Below, piece after piece: positions 56,700 through 64,000 of a stretch of DNA of 64,000 bases (positions are counted from its first letter, which is position 1; every line of letters starts with the position of its first letter). Made by a program: the position numbers and the translations under genes. The DNA is from Okapia johnstoni (Eukaryota; Chordata; Mammalia; Artiodactyla; Giraffidae). The notes below the pieces were generated by a model that saw only the letters and a program-made list of their open reading frames with translations, had not been told where the DNA came from and made no database searches. The stretch lies in the NCBI GenBank assembly GCA_024291935.2, contig CM044322.1, forward strand, positions 71,105,405 through 71,169,404, read 5' to 3'.

Positions 56700-57401
56700 A
56701 TCCAATTATTCTTTTTTTTCAGGAATCATTATAAAGTTTTTAATGAGATAAAATTCACATAACATAAAATAAACTTCTGTATTTTATTTAAGTGAAAGTG
56801 AGTTTATTTAGAGAGATACACATTTCAGAGACAGCATGCGGTCTGTCTCAAAAGGCAAGAGCAGCCCCAGGGCATAGAGTCATCTGAGAAAGTGAGAACA
56901 GCCTTGGGAGAAACACAGTCCACAAACAGAATGTGGGCCATCTCAGAAGAGCAGCCCCAAAATATGGGATGAAAATTAACCATTTTAAAGTCAACAATTC
57001 AGAGGCATTTAGTACATTCACAGTGTTGTAAACCTCCATATCTATCTACTTGCAAAATATTTTCATCCCAAAGGAGACCCCATACACAAGCAGTCACCCT
57101 CTACTTCCCTTTCCCTCTACTCCCTGGCAACCACCAACCTGCTTTACATCTCTGTGGATTTTTCTATTTGGATATTTTGTAAAAACAGAATTATGTGATA
57201 TGTGACCTTTCATGTCTGGTTTCTATACTTAGCATAATATTTTTGAAGTTCATCCACATTATAACATGTATCTGTACTTCATTTCTTATTAGGGCTGAAT
57301 AATTCTCCATTGTATGTATATACCACAATTTGTTTATCCATTTATTTCATTGATGGACATTTGGGTTGTTTCTACTTTTTGCCTATTGCAAACAGTACAA
57401 C
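56700..57401 (-). mobile_element. L1M 3' end, antisense, host of two insertions
   Basis: The plus strand follows a well-known antisense L1 end: AAAATTCACATAACATAAAA, AACCATTTTAAAGTCAACAA, TTCAGAGGCATTTAGTACAT, CTCCCTGGCAACCACCAACC, GGGCTGAATAATTCTCCATT, GTATGTATATACCACAATTT, GATGGACATTTGGGTTGTTT. A foreign block lies at 56775-56970, and the ERV at 57402 cuts the L1 after CTATTGCAAACAGTACAACTG. Confidence 0.85.
56775..56970. repeat. Inserted block with two related ~55-bp units
   Basis: The block between L1 landmarks holds two similar units: ACATTTCAGAGACAGCATGC...AGCAGCCCCAGGGCATA (about 56819-56875) and ACAGTCCACAAACAGAATGT...AGCAGCCCCAAAATAT (about 56913-56962). The family is unknown; it could be an LTR fragment. 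Confidence 0.6.
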
Positions 57402-57886
57402 TGTTAGGGGAAGCACACTGACCGAAACCGCCCACACTGGCCAGGCACCATAGTAACTATTTGCATGAGCTGTTTTATGACAGGAGGTCCTGGTGAGGAA
57501 CATGGAACTAATAAATCACCACCAACAGGAAGAGTTTGGGAAAGGTCAAAAGGAGACACCACATGTTGGACCACCTCCCAGAATCCTTCTCTCTAGCATC
57601 CATCTTGGCTGCGCAATGCATGCACCACCAGGAAGTACTCTTGAGTCAGAATGATTTGTCAGAGACAACCCAGAAACTAATCCCATCACCATAAAACCCG
57701 AGACTGCGAGCCACGTGGCAGAGCTGTTCTCCTGGGTTCCCTTCCCCTCCTGCTCTCCGCCTGGGTGCCCCTTTTCCAACAAAGTCTCTTGCTTTGTCAG
57801 CATGTGTCTCCTCGGACAATTCATTTCTGAATGTTAGACAAGAGCCCACTTTTCAGGCCCTGGAAGGGGTCCCCCTTCCTGTAACA
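57402..57886 (+). mobile_element. ERV1-type 5' LTR, 485 bp
   Basis: It starts TGTTAGGGGAAGCACACTG and ends CCTTCCTGTAACA, TG...CA ends. A TATA-like ATAAAA lies at 57691-57696, and AACAAAGTCTCTTGCTTTGT at about 57778 resembles the polyA/R-U5 region of gammaretroviral LTRs with a mutated signal. Its first 265 bp match the 3'LTR at 63662 with about 9 % differences by eye. It inserted into an antisense L1M. The 5' flank's TSD cannot be checked because the provirus runs past the window. Confidence 0.92.
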
Positions 57887-57888
57887 AA

Positions 57889-57906
57889 TGGCGACTCCAC
57901 CAGGGA
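57889..57906 (+). other. Retroviral primer-binding site, probably tRNA-Arg
   Basis: TGGCGACTCCACCAGGGA starts three bases after the LTR. TGGCGAC at the start and AGGGACTC at the end agree with the complement of the 3' end of vertebrate tRNA-Arg (CCG/TCG); the middle differs, so some decay or another isoacceptor must be assumed. The assignment is from memory. Confidence 0.6.
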
Positions 57907-58053
57907 CTCATCTTTGCTGAGACTGACATCCTGACTACTCGGCATACTCAAGGACCAGCTTGCCCACCAATGGACCAGACCCAGTGGCCACAACTGGTAT
58001 CCTTTTGTCCCTGGTCTCCTTCTGATGTGGACAACTGTCCAGAGTGCCCCGGT

Positions 58054-58062
58054 CAGGTAAGG
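58054..58062 (+). promoter_or_regulatory. Candidate retroviral major splice donor
   Basis: CAG/GTAAGG (cleavage after 58056) is a near-consensus 5' splice site about 165 bp downstream of the 5'LTR, where gammaretroviruses place the donor used for env mRNA. Use in vivo is unproven. Confidence 0.55.
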
Positions 58063-58225
58063 AACAAGAGAATTTATTGACCTCTCTCTCACCCCTTCCA
58101 TCTCCTTAACCCTTCCTGTATTTCCTGTTTTTTCTAATCCTCTGGTCCTGGATGCAGGAATCTGATCGAAGAGCCTCAGCCTGAGCTGAGGATTGGAGGC
58201 TGATCCCCTTTGCTTGGCAGAGAAA

Positions 58226-58306
58226 ATGAATTCTGGTTCTGTTCTGGTCTGTTTTCTGGTTTGAATTCTGGTTCTGTTCTGGTCTGGTCTGGTCTGGTTT
58301 CTGGTA
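58226..58306 (+). repeat. TTCTGGT/TCTGGT low-complexity repeat in ERV leader
   Basis: Imperfect repeats of TTCTGGTTCTG and GGTCT occur (CTGGTCTGGTCTGGTCTGGT). The 214-codon minus-strand ORF 57853-58497 is open largely because of this repeat and is rejected as a gene. Confidence 0.9.
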
Positions 58307-59026
58307 GGGCCGAGTTCCAGTCCTCCCATCTCTGGAGGCCCAGGGTAAAGTCCTGTAATGCCTGGATATTTGCAGGTGGCAGGAGACATCTGTAAGGCCA
58401 CCCCGTTAGCCCCCCTCTCCTGCCTTCTCTCCTGTCTTCTTTCAACCTGGCTTCCTTTCTTCCCTTTGAAATCTTTGAAGACCTGAGATATTTTCATTTA
58501 CTTTGTTAGTACTTGGATCCAAAGTTCTGTGTCTCTATAGGAGGTTTTCCGAGAGACTGTAATCTTGTATTTAAGGCGGTGTCTGATTAGGACTGCCAGG
58601 TTTATCTGTGTGTCTTATACTCTGTGTTTTGTGTTGTGATTTGTGATGGCCATTCTACTCTGTGTTGCCACCATTTGTTTTAGACCTGCCACCATTTTCT
58701 AAGAACTTGATTTTATTTCCCTGTGCCTTGATACCAGGGCTCTCAAGATCACTTATCTAGACCATCTCTCACTCCCGAGACTGAGGAAAAACAGGAAGAA
58801 GTCTTTAAAATTTTTATTTATTCCAACTGTTATAAACAAACTAGTAAATTTTATTTTGTAATACCTAATTCATGTCTAAGTTCAGAAAATGAAGCTAGAT
58901 CTCGCTTTGTGTCTGTCTGAATATGTGTATGTCTTGGTATGTCTTTGTCTCTGAATAATATTTTTGAAATTAATTTGTGAATGAGCTCTATTTAATTGGT
59001 TTAAAGAAAAGCAAGCACTTACAAGA

Positions 59027-59065
59027 GCTTCCCTGGTGGCTCAGCTGGTAAAGAATCCTCCTCTC
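59027..59065 (+). mobile_element. Bov-tA head fragment in ERV
   Basis: GAGCTTCCCTGGTGGCTCAG, CTGGTAAAGAATCCTCCT: only the first 39 bp of the SINE. Confidence 0.85.
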
Positions 59066-59185
59066 AGGTTATGGTCTAATATGATACGTCCTGGTATTCT
59101 AATGGTAAAACTGATGACTTCACAAAGGTTAACAAAAGGACTGAAAGAGCCAGTGAAAGTGCTTGTAACTTTTATGGTGGTTTGC

Positions 59186-59740
59186 CATGAAATCAAAAGA
59201 CGCTTACTCCTTAGAAGAAAAGCTATGACCAACCTAAGCAGAATATTAAAAAGCAGAGACATTACTTTGCCAACAAAGGTCCATCTAATCAAAACTATAG
59301 TTTTTCCAGTAGTCATGTATGGATGTGAGAGTTGGACCATAAAGAAAGCAGAGCATTGAAGAATTGATGCTTTGGAACTGTGGTGTTGGAGAAGACTCTT
59401 GGGAGTCCCTTGGACTGCAAGGAGATCCAACCAGTCCATCCTAAAGGAAATCAGTCCTGAATATTCAGCTGAATATTCAGCTGAAACTGAAACTCCAGTA
59501 CTTTGGCCACCTGATGAAGCAACTCCTTGGAAAAGATCCTGATGCTGGGAAAGATTGAAGGCGGGAGGAGAAGGGGACAACAGAGGATGAGATGGTTGGA
59601 TGGCATCACCGATTCAATGGACATGAGTTTGAGTAGGCTCCAGGAGTTGGTGATGGACAGGTAAGCCTGGTGTGCTGCAGTCCATTGGGTTGCAAAGAGT
59701 CGGACATGACGAGAGACTGAACTGAACTGATCTGAAAAAA
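59186..59740 (+). mobile_element. BovB 3' fragment in ERV
   Basis: The copy starts CATGAAATCAAAAGACGCTT, passes AACCTAAGCAGAATATTAAA, AGTTGGACCATAAAGAAAGC, TCCATCCTAAAGGAAATCAG and ends CGGACATGACGAGAGACTGA plus CTGAA repeats. A small tandem repeat (GAATATTCAGCT twice) lies at about 59459-59482. 5' truncated, in sense with the provirus. Confidence 0.94.
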
Positions 59741-60974
59741 TTACAGGTTTGAATCTGTGTTTTCTGGGAGTAGGGAAAACTTCCCCCTCAAACTAATTAT
59801 GATGATAATTTGGTAAAATTATATGTTATAAATGAGTTGAAACAATTATATTTTCTCTCTATCTGACTCCTCCAGAGATTTAAAACTCTTAGGTTTCCAG
59901 TAACTTCATCAGTTAAGTTAGAAGGTTATCTCACTAACAGGTATAGAAGTTTTGAGACCTTGAAAAGGTAATTTTTGAGACGTTGAAAAGAGAAGAATTC
60001 GCCTAGATTTTTTAAGGGAAATCTGTGATAAGCCTTTGGCATGACTTTCCCAGCCCTAAAAGGTTTTATTTTAAAAGTTCAGTCTGAGACTTTATAAAAG
60101 TTTCAACAATCCATAAGTCTATGATCAATTATGGTTATATAAATCATCAGACCAAATTTATTGAGAGCAGAACTATTTTTCAAACAAACTAACCTTTAAT
60201 TTGGTTATATTTGGTAAAAATGAATGTAATTTTAGAGAGAAAAAGATGTTTCAATAAATATTAAATCCCAGTTTGTTAATGGAGGTCTGTATCAACTAAG
60301 ACTCATTTCCTAGACAGTTCTTTGCTGTTATGCCATATTAATGTAAAATTTAATTGAATTCTTAAAGAACATCCTAAGTTTGTTTCTGAAACTTATCCCA
60401 GTAATCTATCTTTGGATAAAGATTAGATGCCTCATGACATGCAATCAGGACTGGAAAAAGACATAATTTAAGGGACTATCTCCAACCTAGACAGAAGGAC
60501 TTTTTTATCAGGTACTCTTAACTAGTTCATGCTCAGTAAAATTGAAGGGAAATTGACTGTTGATTAATTCCCACGTCCAAAGGCCCCTACACTGGACTAG
60601 TTTATAGAGAGGACTCCTAACCTGAACTCACCTTAAAACGACATTCAAACAGAGGAAACTGCAATAACTAGGACAAGAAGATGACATCAGAAGTAGACAG
60701 CTGCCCAAGGTGCTGGACCTGATTCATATGATAATTTATAATGTTTTCTTGACTTCTTGGACCTTTACGTATAAATCAAATGTTTTTCTATAATAGGCAT
60801 GATCCTATGCTAGTTTTAGAAATCAATCCAATTGTTGAGTTTTGTCAATTACCTGTGTCTAGCTCTGGGTTACCTTGGTGAATTTCTCTACTCCAAGATT
60901 CTGATTGGTTGGCCCTGAGAAAATTAACTTCAAAAGAAAAAATATAGTCATATTCAGGTCAGTATTGATATTAC

Positions 60975-61183
60975 AGGGCTCCCCAGGTAAAGAACCCACC
61001 TGCCAATGCAGGAGACTTAAGAGACCCCAGTTTGATCCCTAGGTGAGGAAAATCCCCTGGAGAAGGAAATGGCAACACACTCCAATATTCTTGCCTGGAG
61101 AATCCCATGGACAGAGGAGCCTGGCAGGCACAGTCCATAGCGTCGCAAAGAGTTGGGCACGACTGAAGCAGCTTAGCACACAC
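60975..61183 (+). mobile_element. Bov-tA SINE with 9-bp TSD
   Basis: The copy runs AGGGCTCCCCAGGTAAAGAA to CGACTGAAGCAGCTTAGCAC, with a short deletion in the head. TSD TGATATTAC lies at 60966-60974 and 61184-61192. Confidence 0.94.
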
Positions 61184-61184
61184 T

Positions 61185-61227
61185 GATATTACTAGAGTGA
61201 AAAAGAAAAGATATTACTAGAGTGAAT
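61185..61227. repeat. 26-bp partial tandem duplication
   Basis: GATATTACTAGAGTGAA at 61185-61201 recurs at 61211-61227 with a 26 bp period. It arose next to the SINE after or during its insertion. Confidence 0.88.
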
Positions 61228-61298
61228 CCCTTCACCAGGCCAATTAATAATGCCTGCTCTGACCCCTGGCCATAAATTTGAGTTATCTTCTATTATAC

Positions 61299-61512
61299 AG
61301 GGCTTCCCTGGTGGTTCAGTGGTAAAAGAATCTGCCCACAATGCAGGAGACCCAGGTTCAATCCCTGGGTCGGGAAGATCTCCTGGAGAAGGGATTGGCA
61401 GCCTACTCCAGTATTCTTGCCTGGAGAATCTCATGGACAGAGAAGGCTGGCGGGCTACAGTCCATGGGGCTGCAAAGAGTCGGACACCATTGAGCTACTA
61501 ACACTTTCACTT
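61299..61512 (+). mobile_element. Bov-tA SINE
   Basis: The copy runs AGGGCTTCCCTGGTGGTTCA, GGTTCAATCCCTGGGTCGGG, TGGAGAATCTCATGGACAGA to GAGCTACTAACACTTTCACT. It lies 115 bp from the previous SINE in the same orientation. Confidence 0.95.
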
Positions 61513-63389
61513 TTCTATTACTCAAGCTCAATCAGAGGAACAAGCAAAGTTTCAGCAAAGAAAAAAGCCTCCCACAATAATGGGATGGATTTATATAGAT
61601 AATACCAGGCTATGATAATTTAGGTTTAAAGTCTCCTCTATGTTGGAAACAATTAAATCATACTAAGGATAATAGCCTAGTAACACTAGGAAACTGGGCT
61701 ATGTGCCTTATAGACAGTGCCAATATATAATTTCCCTGGAAGATAAGGATTCATACAGAATAGACTAAGTCAGGCAACCTGGGATATACTGGGCTACATC
61801 TAATGGGAGCTGTTAGCATAAGTCTTACTTATGACTTTACTAATACTGCTGGCTATGTTATTTGTATTTTACCTGTTTGAAAAAAGTGCTGTTTCTTACA
61901 CTGCCAAATGTGTGCTAGGCCTCTGAAAAATAATATATAGTTCCATATGAGATCGATAATGGTAACAGTGTAACTCTAGATATGGGAAGAGGCAACAAGA
62001 GGGAATGTTTTCCTGGACCAAGAGGCTAGTAAGACAAGTGGTCCAGAGAATTTTGGATAGTGTTTTATGGCCTAGTCCAGTAACAGCACATTGACTGGCC
62101 TGTCAACAAAATCTTTGCCAGACCTGAGAATGAACATTCTCAGCTCCGTGGGATGAAACAGTCATGAAATGCTACCTCCCACCCCACCCCCCCGCCCCAA
62201 ATCATGGTCAAGTTTATGACCAAGAAGGGGCCCTGCCAACTGGAAACTGACACTTGCCATCTAATTCCTCAAAGATTAAATCATAGCCACTGCAGCTGCT
62301 GACCTTCAACACCTCTGAAAGGAGTTCAGGGTGGAAATCGGGAAGGAGGCACTCTGTGCTCTGGGAAAAACTGGCAGAACAGGCCTTCAGCTAGTTAGAT
62401 CTTTTCAGAAGATTTATGAGTCCCAATTCTTGCATCTTTTCATACATAGAGAAACACTGACATCATTAATGGTGATATCTTCTTTGGCTGTTAAGGAGAC
62501 TATCACAATTAAAAGTCAAAATAGAGTAGCTATGGTTCAGACATCCAAGGAAATAACTAGGTGACACTGTGGATGTAATTTCAGACTAGTCCTTGTATTG
62601 CTAAAAACTTGAGTTTTGTGAGTCATCTCAGGCTTGGATGCCACAAGACATTCTCAAAACAATGTCTGCTGGCAGCTAGTAACTACAACCTTACTTTTTA
62701 TAAAACTAGGCAACTGGCTACCTGGCTACAAGTCTCCCCAAAGTGCCAGGTCCAGACTGGATTTCAGGCCCATTTTTCCTAAATGAGATTCACTTTGCCT
62801 ATTTTAATTCCAGTTGTCACTCCTTCAACTACTTCTAATTGTGTCTGTTACACCTAAATGGCAGACCAAGGGATTGAGATTTTAGTCATACAAGATTCAG
62901 ATCTAGGATTTAGAACTCAGAAATACTTCCAATTCAGGATCTATTTTCCAAACTAAGTCAGTCCTATGCCCATTTTGACAATTATGACAGAAGTCATAAC
63001 TGCCCAGTTCCCTGAATTAAAACTGAGCAGGACTCTGTGGGGGTCTGGAGTACAGATCCTTTCTGTGTTTCCTGTTTCTTGCTTGTAGAATATTGACTTT
63101 ATTCAGCCTCCTTAACCTTCCCTGAGTTTCAAAGGACAGATCCAAACAGTTGCTGACCAGAGAAGGGAAGGGATACACAGAGGAGAAACAGTCAAATGAT
63201 GGTACAGCCTTGGAGCAAGATCTGGTTCCTACTCAAGGAATACACACAGCAATATCTTTGGGTCCTTCTACAGGATGGGGGCCCCCACACAGGTGGGAGA
63301 GGAAGGCTGAGCACAAAGATCCCTGGAGCGCCCGCTTGTTGCCTCACTACACCCTGCAGCCCTCACCTCAAATTTTGCCTTCCTTTTCT

Positions 63390-63651
63390 GGGGACCAGTG
63401 ATAACCATCCTGTTGGACCTCCTGTTTGGCCCCTGTCTGTTTCATCTCTGACAGGGCCCAACAGTTTCAGGCTAAATCACTGTTACTACAAGGATGGAAG
63501 CCAGTTTCATATACAAAATATCTCAACTTAGATCAGGTAGAGTGAGACTTCTACTCTGCTAGGCAGGACTACACCCATGAACAGCAGGAAGAAGTTACAG
63601 AAGAGACCTCTGTCCCAGTTCCCAAGAAGTATCTTGAGTATGAAGTCTCTC
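63390..63651 (+). pseudogene. ERV1 env C-terminal remnant (TM anchor and cytoplasmic tail)
   Basis: A hydrophobic, leucine-rich stretch with an LLFGPCLFHL core (about 63396-63450) has the look of the gammaretroviral Env membrane anchor. It is followed by a stop and, in another frame, by an acidic tail rich in E and Q that runs to the LTR (63481-63660) with one in-frame stop near 63545. The reading is broken by a frameshift and at least one stop. Position immediately before the polypurine tract fits env. Confidence 0.6.
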
Positions 63652-63652
63652 C

Positions 63653-63660
63653 GGGGGGAG
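63653..63660 (+). other. Retroviral polypurine tract
   Basis: GGGGGGAG lies directly upstream of the 3'LTR (start 63662), in the position where plus-strand DNA synthesis is primed. It is short but uninterrupted. Confidence 0.75.
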
Positions 63661-63661
63661 T

Positions 63662-63927
63662 TCTTAGGGGAAGCACACTGACTGAAACTGCCCACCCTGG
63701 CCAGGCACCATAGTAACCATTTGCATGAGTTGTTTTATGACAGGAGGTCCTGGTAAGGAACATGGAACTAATAAGCCTGCACCAACTGAAAGAGTTTGGG
63801 AAAGGTCAAAAGGAGACACCACATGTCTGACCACCTCCCAGAATCCTTCTCGCTGGCATCCATCTTGGCTGAACAATGCGTGCACCACCAGGAAAGACTC
63901 TGAGTCAGAATGATTGGTCAGAGACAA
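63662..63927 (+). mobile_element. ERV1-type 3' LTR, interrupted by SINE
   Basis: TCTTAGGGGAAGCACACTGA matches the 5'LTR start (TG mutated to TC). Collinear similarity continues to the segment TCAGAATGATTGGTCAGAGA, after which a SINE begins. The rest of the LTR must lie beyond the window. Confidence 0.93.
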
Positions 63928-64000
63928 AATGAAAGGTGAAAGTCATCCAATTGTGTCAGACTCTTTGCGACCCCATAAACTATACAGTCCATGGAATCCT
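63928..64000 (-). mobile_element. Bov-tA/BovA SINE, cut by window end
   Basis: GAAAGGTGAAAGTCATCCAA, TTGTGTCAGACTCTTTGCGA, CCCCATAAACTATACAGTCC is the antisense SINE 3' part, inserted in the 3'LTR. Confidence 0.9.

Larger units (their letters stand above)
57907..63651 (+). pseudogene. ERV1 proviral interior, reduced and decayed (leader, gag sliver, env tail)
   Basis: The interior of the class I provirus spans 5.7 kb but includes about 1.0 kb of later SINE/BovB DNA, so only some 4.7 kb is retroviral, against about 7 kb expected. The leader (57.9-59.0 kb) has a splice donor (58057) and TG/T-rich sequence typical of gammaretroviral leaders. A gag-like sliver may lie at 59066-59185. No RT or integrase motif was found in any frame, so much of gag-pol seems deleted. 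59.75-63.3 kb is AT-rich and unreadable. The end of env is recognisable at 63390-63651. No frame is intact. Confidence 0.75.

Noticed and set aside
57853..58497. 214-codon minus-strand ORF, the longest in the window
   Set aside because: It is antisense to the ERV leader and kept open by the TCTGGT low-complexity repeat, giving a TR/NQ-rich peptide. No domain, no conservation argument, no promoter.

Overview
The window is a piece of a ruminant (bovid) nuclear genome. The diagnostic evidence is its repeat set: an L1_BT-type LINE-1 with its long 5'UTR, three BovB (RTE-clade) LINE copies, and about 17 Bov-tA/BovA SINE copies with the tRNA-Glu-derived head. Older pan-mammalian layers (MIR, L2, MER5A, MER20, L1M, ERVL and MaLR-type LTRs) lie beneath. 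I cannot tell cattle from bison, yak, sheep or goat by eye. No host protein-coding exon, tRNA or rRNA gene could be recognised on either strand. Almost every ORF longer than 100 codons is part of a transposon or a shadow of one, so the stretch reads as intergenic or deep intronic DNA.

Layout. 1-6505: a minus-strand L1 with 3' end outside the window, decayed ORF2 and ORF1, and a 2.7 kb 5'UTR ending at a YY1 site. 6.5-17 kb: mostly single-copy DNA with MER5A, L1M, L2, MIR and MER20 fragments, a tandem pair of CTCF-like motifs, two CpG-enriched patches and a strong G-quadruplex candidate. 17.3-18.1 kb: a three-layer nest (MIR split by an L1 3' end, itself split by a SINE dimer). 22.3-23.2 kb: an L1M 3' end. 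25.1-29.9 kb: a decayed ERVL provirus with LTR, RT and dUTPase traces. 35.6-39.5 kb: two BovB copies facing each other around two MIRs, each with its own tandem duplication in the RT region. 40.0 and 42.4 kb: a 141 bp block present twice, about 95 % identical. 43.2-47.5 kb: a solo ERV1-type LTR and three older LTR-like repeats. 47.5-57.4 kb: MIR, L2, L1M and single-copy DNA. 57.4-64.0 kb: a class I endogenous retrovirus with 5'LTR, primer-binding site, leader splice donor, a reduced interior, env-tail remnant, polypurine tract and a 3'LTR cut by a SINE.

How it works together. The elements are independent insertions rather than a pathway. All coding remnants carry frameshifts, stops or truncations. 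What may still act is regulatory: CTCF-like motifs, LTR promoters and polyA signals, the L1 antisense and sense promoter region, and RNA pairing between inverted BovB copies. I found no convincing new system. The observations most worth checking are the 141 bp duplicated block carrying a 3'-splice-site-like sequence, the phased CTCF-like pair, and the reduced ERV1 provirus with a probable tRNA-Arg primer site.
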